Source: Ardenticatenaceae bacterium (lineage in GTDB: Bacteria; Chloroflexota; Anaerolineae; Promineifilales; Promineifilaceae). Taken from it: a stretch of 64,000 nucleotides of DNA. The notes under the pieces were generated by a model. It was not told the DNA's origin, did no database searches, and saw only the letters and a program-made list of their open reading frames with translations. Made by a program: the position numbers and the translations under genes. The stretch spans positions 310,001 to 374,000 of the forward strand of contig JACKCB010000001.1 in the NCBI GenBank assembly GCA_020634235.1. Reading direction: 5' to 3'. This document shows, in pieces, positions 8,758-17,812 of this stretch (the first letter of the stretch is position 1; each line of letters begins with the position of its first letter).

Positions 8758-10605
8758 TTACTCCACCGTCACACTCTTAGCCAGGTTGCGCGGCTGGTCA
8801 ACGTCGCAGCCACGGCGCACGGCAATGTGGTAGCTAAGCAGTTGCAAGGGGATCACGTTGATGATCGGCGCCAGCAGGGGCGACCCGGCCGGGACGCGAA
8901 TCACGTGGTCCGCCTTCGTGCCAATCGCCAGGTCATCCTCCTGCGCCAGCGCAATCACAATACCGCCCCGCGCCTTGGCCTGTTCCACCTGGCTGATCAT
9001 CTTCTCATACAACACCCCATCCCGCGTGGCCACCGCCACCACCGGCATCGTCTCATCAATCAGGGCAATCGGCCCATGCTTCATCTCCCCGGCCGGGTAA
9101 CCCTCCGCATGAATGTAACTGATCTCCTTCAGCTTTAGCGCCCCCTCCATGGCCACCGGGTAATTGATCCCCCGCCCCAGGAAAAGGAAGTTCTGCGCCC
9201 GGTAGAACTGGCCGGCCAGCGCCTCATACGCCGCGTCATGGTCCAGCACCCGGCCCGCCTGATCCGGCAGGTGAGCCAGGTCATCCACCAGTTGGCGCAG
9301 CCCGGCCGGGGAGAGCGTCCCCCGCATCTCGCCCAGCACACACGCCAGCATATACAGGTCCACCAGCGACGTCGTAAACGCCTTGGTACTGGCCACGCCA
9401 ATCTCCGGCCCGGCATGCATGGCAATGTGCCCATCAGAGATCCGCATCGACTGGCTGCCGATAGCATTCACAATCGCCCACAGCAGCGCCCCCTGCTCGC
9501 GCGCCAGTTCACTGGCCGCCAGCGTGTCCGCCGTCTCGCCCGACTGGCTAATGGCCAGCACCGCCGTATCTTTGTCCAGCAGCGGCGCATAATAACGAAA
9601 CTCCGAAGCGTACTCCACCTCCACCGGAATTCGGGCGATCGATTCAATCATATACTTGCCCACCAGCCCGGCGTAATAGCTGGTGCCGCAAGAGACAATG
9701 AAGATTTTGCGCAGCCGCCGCACCAACTCTGGCGTCAGATTCATCTCCGGCAGCTCCACCCGGCCGGTGTCAAACGCCACCCGGCCGCGCATCGTGTCAA
9801 TAATCGCCCGCGGCTGCTCAAAGATCTCCTTCTGCATAAAATGCTTAAACTCCCCCTTCACCGCGCTTACCGGGTCCCAGGGAATGCTGTGCACCGCCAC
9901 CGTCACCGGCTCCCCATCCAGCGTCGTCACCTGGTAGCCATCCCTTCGCAGCAGCGCCAACTGGCGGTTCTCCAGGAACACCACCTCGCGCGTGTATTCC
10001 AGAATGGCCGGTATGTCGGAAGCCACAAACATTTCCCCCTCCCCCAGACCCAGGGTAATGCCCCCGGCATTGCCAATGCGCGTGCAAATCAGCTCGTCGG
10101 GATGGTCCACCGACATCGCCACCACCGCATTCGCCCCGTGCAGCAGGGCAAACGTCTTGCGCGCCGCCGCCAGCCACGGCAGGCCAGCGGCCAGATACCG
10201 CTCCAGGAGCTGCACAATCACCTCGGTGTCTGTTTCCGACTCAAAGCGCACCCCTTCCGCCTCCAGCTCTTCGCGCAGCGGCAGGAAGTTCTCGACAATG
10301 CCGTTGTGCACCACCGCCACCCGGCCGGACATGCCCACGTGGGGATGCGCGTTACGCTGGGCCGGCTTGCCATGCGTCGCCCAGCGCGTATGGCCAATGC
10401 CAATGTGCCCCACCAGCGGCGATTCCGCCAGCACGCCCTCCAGGTTATGCAGCTTGCCCACATCCCGGCGCATGGCGATATGCCCGTTTTGCGCCAGCAC
10501 GGCAATGCCGGCCGAGTCATAGCCACGATATTCAAGCCGTTTCAGGCCGTTCAAGATCACGGCCGGGGCCTGGCGCGGCCCAAGATACCCAACAATTCCA
10601 CACAT
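8758..10605 (-). CDS. glmS: Glutamine--fructose-6-phosphate aminotransferase (isomerizing)
   Basis: GlmS makes glucosamine-6-phosphate from fructose-6-phosphate and glutamine, the entry step to peptidoglycan and amino-sugar synthesis. The start is the ATG at 10605, giving MCGIVGYLG: Cys2 becomes the N-terminal nucleophile of the class II glutamine amidotransferase domain (~1-230). An upstream in-frame start would bury this Cys and is therefore wrong. GGAGG lies 6 bases upstream. Two SIS sugar-isomerase domains follow (e.g. SCGTSYYAG, SQSGETADTLAA) and it ends with the conserved LAKSVTVE. The length, 615 residues, is typical. It is monocistronic, convergent with the halogenase-like gene. No glmS ribozyme was recognised upstream. 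Confidence 0.97.
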   Translation of the reverse strand: MCGIVGYLGPRQAPAVILNGLKRLEYRGYDSAGIAVLAQNGHIAMRRDVGKLHNLEGVLAESPLVGHIGIGHTRWATHGKPAQRNAHPHVGMSGRVAVVHNGIVENFLPLREELEAEGVRFESETDTEVIVQLLERYLAAGLPWLAAARKTFALLHGANAVVAMSVDHPDELICTRIGNAGGITLGLGEGEMFVASDIPAILEYTREVVFLENRQLALLRRDGYQVTTLDGEPVTVAVHSIPWDPVSAVKGEFKHFMQKEIFEQPRAIIDTMRGRVAFDTGRVELPEMNLTPELVRRLRKIFIVSCGTSYYAGLVGKYMIESIARIPVEVEYASEFRYYAPLLDKDTAVLAISQSGETADTLAASELAREQGALLWAIVNAIGSQSMRISDGHIAMHAGPEIGVASTKAFTTSLVDLYMLACVLGEMRGTLSPAGLRQLVDDLAHLPDQAGRVLDHDAAYEALAGQFYRAQNFLFLGRGINYPVAMEGALKLKEISYIHAEGYPAGEMKHGPIALIDETMPVVAVATRDGVLYEKMISQVEQAKARGGIVIALAQEDDLAIGTKADHVIRVPAGSPLLAPIINVIPLQLLSYHIAVRRGCDVDQPRNLAKSVTVE

Positions 10606-11212
10606 AATTGCCTCCAGGTAGTCGCTATGGCAGGCCACCATTCCACCAGCCACTGCCCAGCAGTGGCCCGCGCAGAACAGGCAGCATGCAGCATTCAATT
10701 GTCATCTGGCACACGCCCAAGGGGGGTGCCCCTGGCTCACGGCAAGGGCAAGCCTACAACTTGCTGCCAACCATGCCGACCACTGCGATCTGTTTTGAAC
10801 GGCCGGTTACCCGGCCGGGTTGTCAGACCGCTTGTCTGGGGCAAAACGCAGGGCCGTGGCCAGCCCTGGGAGGAACCCGCTGATCCTTCGACTTTCCGGG
10901 AAGGCGGCCAACCTGGCCATCTTCCCGTTCGCGCCACCGCGCGGTGGCGTACCTCCAACCTCGTCACCCCCGGCCGGGCCGGCCGGGGGCCATGCGCTAT
11001 TTCGTTTGCCCACGAATCAATGGGGCACATCGTAGCCCGGCCGGGGAGAAAAGTCAAATGGGTAAGACAGCGGTCACCAATTGGCTGGATGGCCGCCGCT
11101 TCGGCCCAATTGAAGCGGCGGCCCCGGCGCGCTATAATGCCCGGTATTATGGTTATGCCCCCGGCCGGGGAAACACCACCCCACCCTTAACCACCAACCC
11201 AAAGGAGACCCC
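10606..11212. other. 607-bp divergent intergenic region, palindrome-rich
   Basis: No credible gene. It contains an 18-bp perfect palindrome at 10932-10949 (CGCCACCGC/GCGGTGGCG), a bulged hairpin at 10898-10926 (GGGAAG/CTTCCC with GGCCA/TGGCC), several CCGGCCGG motifs, and a 12-bp inverted repeat (11091-11102/11112-11123) that overlaps the promoter of the downstream peptidase gene. Short ORFs across it are low-complexity. Confidence 0.6.
11110..11138 (+). promoter_or_regulatory. Sigma-70-type promoter of M28 peptidase gene, overlapped by inverted repeat
   Basis: TTGAAG (11110-11115), 17-base spacer, TATAAT (11133-11138), about 75 bp upstream of the peptidase start. The right arm of a perfect 12-bp inverted repeat (11112-11123) covers the -35 box, a natural position for a repressor operator. 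Confidence 0.75.
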
Positions 11213-12430
11213 ATGCCCGCCACCCACCTCACCCAGCAAGCCGCCGCCTATCTGCACTATCTCTGCCACGAACTCCCCACCCGGCGCGTGGGCAGCGCCG
11301 GCAACCAGGCCGCCACCGCCTACTTCCGCCAGGTGGTCGCCGGCTTCGGCTTCCACACCGACATCGTATCCTTTGACTGCCTCGACTGGCAGTGTGACCA
11401 CGCCCGCCTCACCGCCGGCGACACGACCTTTGCCGTCCAGGCCAGCCCCTACAGCCTGGGCGGCCGGTTCGCTGCGCCGCTGCTGGCGGCGGCCACGCCG
11501 GCTGAACTGGCGGCGCTAGACCCGGCCGGGCACATCCTGCTGCTGCACCGCGACCTGGCCGGCGAACAGTTCATGCCCAAGCACTTCCCCTTCTACAACC
11601 CGGAGGAGCACCAGCAAATCATCCGCCGGCTAGAGACAAAGCCGCCGCTGGCCATCGTCGCCGCCAGCCGGCCCGGCTCAGCCCTGGCCGGCGGCCTATA
11701 CCCCTACCCACTCTTCGAGGACGGCGACTTCAACATCCCGTCCCTGTTCATGTCCGAGGAGGAAGGGCAGCGCTTGCTGCCCTACGTGGGCCGCCAGGTC
11801 AGCTACGACGTGGCCGCGCGGCGCATCCCGGCCACGGGCGAGAACGTCAGCGCCCGCAAAGGGGACCTGGCACGGCGGGTGGTGATCAGCGCCCACATCG
11901 ACAGCAAACTGGGCACGCCCGGCGCGCTGGACAACGGCGCGGGGGTGGTGACGCTGCTGCTGCTGGCCGAACTGCTGGCCGGCTACCAGGGCCACCTGGG
12001 CGTCGAGCTAATGCCCTTCAACGGCGAGGATTATTACGCCGCCTCGGGCGAGCTGGCTTACCTGGCCCAGCAGTTGGGGCGGCCGGATGAGATTCTGCTC
12101 AACGTCAATATTGATGCTGCCGGCTACCACCAGGGACGGACCGCCTACTCGCTGTATGGCTGCCCGGCCGGGATCACCCAGGCCATCCACGCCACCTTTG
12201 CCGGCGACCCGGCCTTCATCGAAGGCGAGCTGTGGTACCAAAGCGACCATGCCATCTTCACCCAGCAGCAAATCCCGGCCGCGGCCATCACCTCCGAGCT
12301 GATGGGTGACCTCTTCAGCCACATCACCCACACCGAGCGGGACACGCCAGACATCATCGACTGCGCCCGCCTGGCCGGGCTGGCCCAGGCCCTACAGCGG
12401 CTGGTGCACCTGCTAAACGCCCTGGCCTGA
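11213..12430 (+). CDS. M28 family zinc aminopeptidase-like protein
   Basis: This 405-residue protein belongs to the M28 (aminopeptidase Y/S) fold, co-catalytic zinc exopeptidases. The ligands line up: His in SAHIDSK (~227), bridging Asp in GALDNGAG, Glu pair in FNGEDY, Asp in NVNIDAAG and a late His in ITHTERDT. The N-terminal ~130 residues include a PA-like inserted region. No signal peptide is seen, so it is probably cytoplasmic, and the substrate is unknown. AGGAG precedes the ATG. It is a single-gene unit with a strong promoter and is followed by a small hairpin region and then tRNA-Thr. Confidence 0.85.
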   Translation: MPATHLTQQAAAYLHYLCHELPTRRVGSAGNQAATAYFRQVVAGFGFHTDIVSFDCLDWQCDHARLTAGDTTFAVQASPYSLGGRFAAPLLAAATPAELAALDPAGHILLLHRDLAGEQFMPKHFPFYNPEEHQQIIRRLETKPPLAIVAASRPGSALAGGLYPYPLFEDGDFNIPSLFMSEEEGQRLLPYVGRQVSYDVAARRIPATGENVSARKGDLARRVVISAHIDSKLGTPGALDNGAGVVTLLLLAELLAGYQGHLGVELMPFNGEDYYAASGELAYLAQQLGRPDEILLNVNIDAAGYHQGRTAYSLYGCPAGITQAIHATFAGDPAFIEGELWYQSDHAIFTQQQIPAAAITSELMGDLFSHITHTERDTPDIIDCARLAGLAQALQRLVHLLNALA

Positions 12431-12539
12431 GGCATCGAGAAGGGAACATGCCCCGGCCGGCCCACCAACGCGCTTCAGCCCGTTTCACCTGGTAGCCCCC
12501 GATTTCAATCGGTGGCGTTGGCCGTGCCCTCGGCGCTGT

Positions 12540-12568
12540 TTGTCAAGCCGTGCCCGCCTTGCTATAAT
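12540..12568 (+). promoter_or_regulatory. Promoter of tRNA-Thr
   Basis: TTGTCA (12540-12545), 17-base spacer, TATAAT (12563-12568); the tRNA 5' end lies 12 bases beyond the -10 box. This is a near-consensus sigma-70 promoter. Confidence 0.85.
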
Positions 12569-12579
12569 TCCCCTTAATT

Positions 12580-12652
12580 GCCACCGTAGCTCAATTGGCA
12601 GAGCATACGCTTCGTAAGCGTGAGGTTAAGGGTTCAAGTCCCTTCGGTGGCT
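12580..12652 (+). tRNA. tRNA-Thr (anticodon CGT)
   Basis: A complete cloverleaf can be folded: acceptor GCCACCG/CGGTGGC, D arm GCTC/GAGC, anticodon stem TACGC/GCGTG with loop TTCGTAA (anticodon CGT, reads ACG), T arm AAGGG-TTCAAGT-CCCTT, discriminator T. No CCA is encoded. A promoter lies directly upstream and a terminator 10 bases downstream, so it is a stand-alone transcript. Confidence 0.97.
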
Positions 12653-12662
12653 TCACAACCAA

Positions 12663-12690
12663 ACCCTGGCCTGCCCAGGGTCTTTTTTTT
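12663..12690 (+). terminator. Rho-independent terminator of tRNA-Thr
   Basis: ACCCTGG (12663-12669) pairs with CCAGGGT (12675-12681) around a 5-base loop and is followed by eight or more T residues. Confidence 0.9.
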
Positions 12691-12739
12691 GCAGCGCGGA
12701 TCAGCGGCCTCTGCCGGCCCTGGCAAAAGGGAACCCCGC

Positions 12740-13396
12740 ATGAGCAAGCACCAACCCATCGTCTTCGGTGTCGCCGGCGGCACCGCCTCCGGCAAGACCA
12801 CCGTCGCCAATACCATTTTGCAGGCTGTGGGCGCGTCGCAGGTCGCCTACCTGCCCCACGACGCCTACTACCGCGACATGCAGCACCTGCCTTTTGCGGA
12901 GCGCGCCCGGCTCAATTACGACCACCCCAATTCGCTGGAAACCAGCCTGCTGGTACGGCACGTGCAGCAGTTAGTGGCCGGGCAGACGGTCTACGTCCCC
13001 GTATACGACTTCACCCACCACCTGCGCACCACCGAGACCCGGCCGGTGACCCCCTGCCCCATCGTCATGGTCGAGGGGATTCTCATCTTCACCAAGCGTA
13101 AACTGCGCGAGCTGATGGACGTGAAAATCTTTGTCGACACCGACGCCGACGTGCGCTTCATCCGCCGCCTGCAGCGTGACCTGCATGAGCGCGGCCGCTC
13201 GCTAGACACCATCATCCAGCAATATCTGGAAACGGTCCGCCCCATGCACCTGAAATTCGTAGAGCCGAGCAAACGGTACGCCGATGTCATTATTCCCGAA
13301 GGCGGCCTGAACAAAGTGGCCATCGACATGGTCGTTTCCCGCCTGCACGTCATGCTGGCCGAACAGGGCTACCCGGCCGGGGCCAACCAGCCCTAG
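12740..13396 (+). CDS. udk: Uridine kinase
   Basis: Uridine kinase phosphorylates uridine and cytidine to UMP/CMP in pyrimidine salvage, using ATP or GTP. The 218-residue protein starts at ATG 12740 (MSKHQPIVFGVAGGTASGKTT). The frame is open further upstream into the tRNA, but that is artefactual. The P-loop GGTASGKT lies at 13-20. YYRD after strand 2 and YDHPNSLET with the following YDF-x-H are the nucleoside-binding motifs of the Udk family, and RRLQRD forms the lid. AAGGG lies 8 bases before the start. Length is normal for the family (~205-220). Confidence 0.95.
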   Translation: MSKHQPIVFGVAGGTASGKTTVANTILQAVGASQVAYLPHDAYYRDMQHLPFAERARLNYDHPNSLETSLLVRHVQQLVAGQTVYVPVYDFTHHLRTTETRPVTPCPIVMVEGILIFTKRKLRELMDVKIFVDTDADVRFIRRLQRDLHERGRSLDTIIQQYLETVRPMHLKFVEPSKRYADVIIPEGGLNKVAIDMVVSRLHVMLAEQGYPAGANQP

Positions 13397-13448
13397 CGTT
13401 TCGCCAAATAAACAGCGCCAGACAGTGCCACTGCGGGCGAAACCGGAA

Positions 13449-13497
13449 GTTCCGGCAAAACCGCCTCACCATTGCGTCAAACAAGCCTTGCCGGAAC
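13449..13497. repeat. 10-bp inverted repeat in 233-bp intergenic region
   Basis: GTTCCGGCAA (13449-13458) and TTGCCGGAAC (13488-13497) are perfect reverse complements with a 29-base gap, between uridine kinase and the S9 peptidase gene. It may be a terminator-like structure or operator; no T-run follows. Confidence 0.5.
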
Positions 13498-13629
13498 CCT
13501 GGTGCAATCCACATCACAGCCAGCCAGCCCCACTTCTGGCATAATCAAGCAGACCTATAAGCCAACGCTAGAGCCGCCAACGCCCCCTCTAGCGCCACCT
13601 CTAACCGCTAACATACAACAGGTGAACCC

Positions 13630-15567
13630 ATGACCAATTATCGCGTTGAATCTCTGCTAGCCGCCCGCCTTTTCCTTTCACCCCAGGCCGTCGGTGAGCG
13701 CCTCTTCTTTGTCAGCAACCTCAGCGGCCGGCTCAGCCTCTACGTCATGAACGCCGGCGGCAGCGTGCCCGAACCCCTGCTGCCGCCCCACATCGCCCTG
13801 CAAAACCCCGACCTGTTGGGCACGCTCTACCGCGTCTTCCCCGGCCTGGGCAAAATCCTGCTCCTGCTGGATCAGGATGGCGACGAAAACTACCAACCAA
13901 TGTTCATCCCCCTTGCCGGCGGCTTCCCCGAACCGGCATTTGGTGACCAGTTTGCCGGTTACCGGGTGCTGCTAGGCCCAACCGACCTGCAGCACAACAT
14001 CGCCTACCTGCTGGCCGAATCACGCAGCGAGCCGCTGCTCATCACCTACCAGGCCAACCTGGCCACCGGCGAACTGCGCGAACTGGCGCGTGGTGAATGG
14101 GGCTTCTATCCCGATGCCGCCAACGAGACACATACGCAAGTGGTGCTGGTGCAAGGATACGGCTTCGGCGACCACGTGCTCTACCTCTGGCGCGCCGATC
14201 AGCCGGCGCTGCAATTGCTCTACGGCCAGCCGCTGGACGCGCGGGCCGAAGGAGAGGCACCGCCACTAAACAGCATAGGCGAACTGCACTTTGTGGCCGG
14301 CGGGCAGGGGCTGCTCTTCATGACCAGCCTGTTTGCCGATGATTATGGCCTGGCCTACCTGGACCTGGCCCCGACTATGGCCCCCCCGGCCGGGACCGAA
14401 CCCACCCCCATAACCATCACCGGCACCATCCACCACGGGCGCGGCGAGATGGAACGGCTGCGCCACCTGCAAGGCAACGCCTTCCTGGTGCAGTACAACA
14501 TCGACGGCTGTACCTGGCTCTATGCGGCCACCTTCGATGCCGCCAACCGCACCATGCGCCTGACACACGTCCTATGCGGCCAGGGAGAGCTGGCCGGCGG
14601 CGTGCTAGAGTCGCTCACCTACGATGAGCCGGCGCAGCAGTTGGCGCTCTCCTTCGCCACCGCCGTGTCCCCCACCCAGATCTACACCCTGGCCGGGACG
14701 CAGTGGCAAAAGCTGGTCCGGCACACCAACGAACGCACGCTGGGCATCCCGGCCGGGCTGCTAGCCCCCGGTGAGGATGCCTCGTTCGTCTCCCATGATG
14801 GGCTGCGGGTTTCAGCGCGCCTCTACCTCCCGGCCGGGGGCACCGGCCACCAGCCCCCCTACCCGGTCGTCTACTACGTTCACGGCGGGCCACAGAGCCA
14901 GGAGCGCCCCGACTTCGCCTGGTTCTCCATGCCCCTCATTCAGCTCCTCACCCTCAACGGCTTCGCCGTCTTTGTGCCCAACGTGCGCGGCAGCAGCGGC
15001 TACGGCCTCAGCTACATGAAGCGCGTTGACCACGATTGGGGCGGCCAGGACCGCCTGGACCACGTCCACGCCATGACCGAGGTATTGCCCCAGGATGCGC
15101 GGCTTGACCCCGGCCGGGCGGCCGTCATGGGTCGCTCCTACGGCGGCTACATGACCCTCACCCTGGCCACCCGCCACCCCGAACTATGGTCCGCCGCCGT
15201 AGACATGTTCGGCCCTTACAACCTCTTCACCTTCATCGACCGGCTGCCCGAAACCTGGAAACCCTACTTCCACAGGACCCTCGGCCACCCCGAAAAAGAA
15301 GCCGCCTTCCTTACCGAACGCTCCCCCGCCACCTACATCCACCAACTGCAATGCCCCATGCTCATCATCCAGGGGCAAAACGACCCCCGCGTCATCGAAC
15401 GCGAATCCCGCGACGTCGTCGAGCAGCTCCGCGCCGCCGGCAAGACCGCCGAATACCTCCTCTTCCCCGATGAAGGTCACGACGTCCTCAAATTCGAAAA
15501 CAAAGTCCGCTGCTACAACGCAATTCTGGCCTTCTGCACGGACCACCTGGTGAGCGTCCAGGAATAA
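13630..15567 (+). CDS. S9 family (prolyl oligopeptidase/acylaminoacyl-type) serine peptidase
   Basis: A 645-residue S9 peptidase with an N-terminal beta-propeller (~1-390), with recurrent strand-turn patterns, and a C-terminal alpha/beta-hydrolase domain (~395-645). Catalytic residues are visible: Ser503 in GRSYGGYM, Asp585 in GQNDPRV, His617 in DEGHD. The HGGP motif before the nucleophile supplies the oxyanion hole. No signal peptide is seen, so it probably degrades peptides in the cytoplasm. The family includes dipeptidyl peptidases and acylaminoacyl peptidases; sequence alone does not choose. Only a weak ribosome site (AGGTG) precedes the ATG. It is followed by a 15-bp GC-rich hairpin. Confidence 0.92.
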   Translation: MTNYRVESLLAARLFLSPQAVGERLFFVSNLSGRLSLYVMNAGGSVPEPLLPPHIALQNPDLLGTLYRVFPGLGKILLLLDQDGDENYQPMFIPLAGGFPEPAFGDQFAGYRVLLGPTDLQHNIAYLLAESRSEPLLITYQANLATGELRELARGEWGFYPDAANETHTQVVLVQGYGFGDHVLYLWRADQPALQLLYGQPLDARAEGEAPPLNSIGELHFVAGGQGLLFMTSLFADDYGLAYLDLAPTMAPPAGTEPTPITITGTIHHGRGEMERLRHLQGNAFLVQYNIDGCTWLYAATFDAANRTMRLTHVLCGQGELAGGVLESLTYDEPAQQLALSFATAVSPTQIYTLAGTQWQKLVRHTNERTLGIPAGLLAPGEDASFVSHDGLRVSARLYLPAGGTGHQPPYPVVYYVHGGPQSQERPDFAWFSMPLIQLLTLNGFAVFVPNVRGSSGYGLSYMKRVDHDWGGQDRLDHVHAMTEVLPQDARLDPGRAAVMGRSYGGYMTLTLATRHPELWSAAVDMFGPYNLFTFIDRLPETWKPYFHRTLGHPEKEAAFLTERSPATYIHQLQCPMLIIQGQNDPRVIERESRDVVEQLRAAGKTAEYLLFPDEGHDVLKFENKVRCYNAILAFCTDHLVSVQE

Positions 15568-15576
15568 TCTCCCTGC

Positions 15577-15623
15577 TGGCGCGCGGGCGGCTCGTCCGCT
15601 GCGCGCAGGCCGCCCGCGCGCCA
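15577..15623. repeat. 15-bp GC-rich inverted repeat between genes
   Basis: 15577-15591 (TGGCGCGCGGGCGGC) and 15609-15623 are perfect reverse complements with a 17-base loop. It is positioned right after the S9 peptidase stop. It lacks a T-run; it may stabilise the mRNA 3' end or act as a REP-like element. Confidence 0.75.
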
Positions 15624-15655
15624 AATCGGCAAGAAATCTTCTCGGATACTCACCC

Positions 15656-16588
15656 ATGACCGATTACATCACCATCTACGAAGTTGGTCCACGCGATGGG
15701 CTGCAGAACGAAGCCACCCCGGTGTCCACCGCCCAAAAGCTGGTGCTGTTGGATGGGCTGGTGGCCGCCGGGCTAAAGCAGATCGAGCTGACCAGCTTCG
15801 TCCACCCCAAAGCCGTACCGCAAATGGCCGATGCCGACGCAGTGACCGCCGCCGCCCTGGAGAAATACGGCCAGGAACAAGTTCATTTTGTCGGGCTGGT
15901 GCTGAACGAACGGGGGTATGACCGCGCCTACGCGGCCGGCTGCCGGCGCATGGCCTTCGGCGTGGCCGTCAGCGAGAGCTTCAGCCAGCGCAACACCAAC
16001 ATGTCCACCGGCCGGGCCTTCGCCATGCTGCAGCGGCTGTTGGAACGGGCACGGCAAGACGGCGTCTGGACCCGCGTCTACCTGATGACCGCCTGGGTAT
16101 GCCCGTTTGAAGGCCCCACCAACCCGCACAAGGCGCTGGCCTACGCCCAGCGGGCCTGGGAGATGGGCATCGACGAGCTGGCCATCGCCGACACCATCGG
16201 CCACGCCAACCCGCTGGAGGTGGGGCGGCTGATGGAGAACGTAGGGCGGCGCACCGATATGCGCCGCCTGGCTGTCCATTTGCACGATACGCAGGTGCTG
16301 GGACTGGCCAACGTCTATGCCGCCATCGCGGCCGGGGTGCGCATCATCGACAGCAGCGTGGGCGGCCTGGGCGGCTGCCCCTTTGCCCCCGGCGCGGCCG
16401 GCAACCTGTCCACCGAGGACCTGGTCTTCCTGGCCTTCAAGTTGGGCATGGGCACCGGCGTGGATTACGAGAAGCTGTGGCGTGTGGTCGCGTACCTGGA
16501 CAGCATCATCACCCGGCCGGTGGGCGGCCGCATCCGCGCCTGGTGGGAGAGCAACTACGGTGCGGAGCCCGCCTTCAGCCAGCCATAG
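15656..16588 (+). CDS. Hydroxymethylglutaryl-CoA lyase
   Basis: A 310-residue TIM-barrel lyase that cleaves HMG-CoA to acetoacetate and acetyl-CoA, the last step of leucine breakdown. The N-terminus has EVGPRDGLQNE (R13 and D14 are the conserved catalytic pair), IELTSFVHPKAVPQMADA, a metal-binding HLHDT near 210 and the family signature SVGGLGGCPFAPGAAGNLSTED with the catalytic Cys. Length is typical. A methylglutaconyl-CoA-hydratase-like gene and a biotin carboxylase gene occur 40 kb away in this window, consistent with a leucine pathway scattered over the chromosome. The ribosome site is weak. 3-methylglutaryl or homocitrate-type relatives are less likely given the GGCPFAPG signature. Confidence 0.93.
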   Translation: MTDYITIYEVGPRDGLQNEATPVSTAQKLVLLDGLVAAGLKQIELTSFVHPKAVPQMADADAVTAAALEKYGQEQVHFVGLVLNERGYDRAYAAGCRRMAFGVAVSESFSQRNTNMSTGRAFAMLQRLLERARQDGVWTRVYLMTAWVCPFEGPTNPHKALAYAQRAWEMGIDELAIADTIGHANPLEVGRLMENVGRRTDMRRLAVHLHDTQVLGLANVYAAIAAGVRIIDSSVGGLGGCPFAPGAAGNLSTEDLVFLAFKLGMGTGVDYEKLWRVVAYLDSIITRPVGGRIRAWWESNYGAEPAFSQP

Positions 16589-16645
16589 CGCCCGACCCGG
16601 CCCCACACCCGCGCCGTCTCTCACCCCAAGTTCACGCGCTTTTGC

Positions 16646-16675
16646 TTGTCCCCCGGCCGGGGCGGGCAGTATAAT
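16646..16675 (+). promoter_or_regulatory. Promoter of SGNH lipoprotein gene
   Basis: TTGTCC (16646-16651), 18-base spacer containing one CCGGCCGG motif, TATAAT (16670-16675); the gene starts 46 bases downstream of the -10 box. Confidence 0.7.
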
Positions 16676-16721
16676 CCCCCTGTTTGACCAGACACACTGC
16701 ACCACGAGAGAACGCAATGCC

Positions 16722-17810
16722 ATGCGGCGACAACTGAGCCACATCCTCATCCCGGCCGGGATCCTCCTCTTCCTCCTCACCGCCTGCCAGCCGTCCGCCC
16801 CGGCCAGGATGGCCCTGGCCGCCACTACCCGGCCGGGCACCGCCACTGCCACCACCCCGGCCACAGCCATGCCCGCCAGCCCCACGCCAGCCCCCAGCGT
16901 AACCCCCGTACTGCCCACCCCCACCCCCAGCGCCATGCCCAGCCAGACCCCAACCGCCTCGCCGGCCCCGGCCGGGCCAACCGCCACCCCTTTGCCCACC
17001 GCCACCGCCACCCCCACCCGCGAACCCATGGACATCAACGGGCTGCCCCTGGCCGATTTCGTTGTGCTGCCCCCCGAAGTCCTCACCCACAGCCGCCAGA
17101 TATTCGCCTATGGCCAATACCTGGGGCGCGACCCGCACCACGTCGCCAGGCTGGGCGACAGCATTGCCGCCACCAGCCACTTCCTGGCCCGCTTCGACGA
17201 AGGCGGCTACAGGCTGGGCAGCTACGCCTACCTCCAGCCGGCCATCGACCAGTTTGCCGGCTCCTTCAGCCACCTTGGGGCCACCGCCCGCGTCGGTCTC
17301 AACTCCTGGGTTCTCTTCGATCCCACCTGGGCCGACAAACAGTTGTGCGCTCCGCAAGAGGATCTGCTGGCCTGCGAATTCCGCAGCTATAACCCCGCCA
17401 TCCTGCTCATCATGCTGGGCACCAACGAACCCGGCCGCTACGCTTTCGAGGACAACCTGCGCCAAATCATCTCGGTAACCGTCAGCAACGGCGTGCTGCC
17501 GGTGCTGATCACCAAAGCCAACCGCATCGAAGGGGAAGCGGGCGGCTACAACGACGTCCTGCGCGACCTGGCCGCCGAATACCAGATTCCCCTGCTAGAT
17601 TTCGACCGCATCGCCGATACCATCCCCGGCCGGGGGCTGGACCAGGACGGCGTGCACATGATCACCTTTAGCCAGTTCAACTACACCCTCGACTGGGCCA
17701 CCTACACCGGTTACGGGGCCCTCAACCTGGCCACCCTCATGATGCTCGACCAACTCTGGCTGCACGTCCTCCAGAGCGACATCGAGTACGTGCCCGACAA
17801 AGCAAACTAA
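16722..17810 (+). CDS. Lipoprotein with Pro/Thr-rich linker and SGNH/GDSL-hydrolase-like domain
   Basis: A 362-residue exported lipoprotein. The start is ATG 16722: MRR, a hydrophobic segment, then lipobox LLTAC with Cys22 as the lipidation site. The frame is open upstream, but only this start gives a signal peptide. Residues ~25-105 are a low-complexity Pro/Thr/Ala linker. The remainder has SGNH-like blocks: RLGDSIA (nucleophile Ser, ~146), GTNEPG (~233) and DQDGVHM (Asp-His, ~308-311). It therefore probably acts on acyl esters or sugar esters outside the membrane; substrate unknown. Stop and the next start are 2 bases apart, so it is likely coupled with the EamA gene. Confidence 0.8.
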   Translation: MRRQLSHILIPAGILLFLLTACQPSAPARMALAATTRPGTATATTPATAMPASPTPAPSVTPVLPTPTPSAMPSQTPTASPAPAGPTATPLPTATATPTREPMDINGLPLADFVVLPPEVLTHSRQIFAYGQYLGRDPHHVARLGDSIAATSHFLARFDEGGYRLGSYAYLQPAIDQFAGSFSHLGATARVGLNSWVLFDPTWADKQLCAPQEDLLACEFRSYNPAILLIMLGTNEPGRYAFEDNLRQIISVTVSNGVLPVLITKANRIEGEAGGYNDVLRDLAAEYQIPLLDFDRIADTIPGRGLDQDGVHMITFSQFNYTLDWATYTGYGALNLATLMMLDQLWLHVLQSDIEYVPDKAN

Positions 17811-17812
17811 CC

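Noticed and set aside
9238..11190. 650-aa plus-strand ORF opposite glmS
   Set aside because: Antisense shadow of a clear GlmS gene, His/Arg-rich and low in complexity, which GC-rich genes generate in opposite frames.
10606..11212. glmS ribozyme or other riboswitch before glmS
   Set aside because: No conserved ribozyme core was recognised near the start; palindromes here are mostly the repeated CCGGCCGG type.
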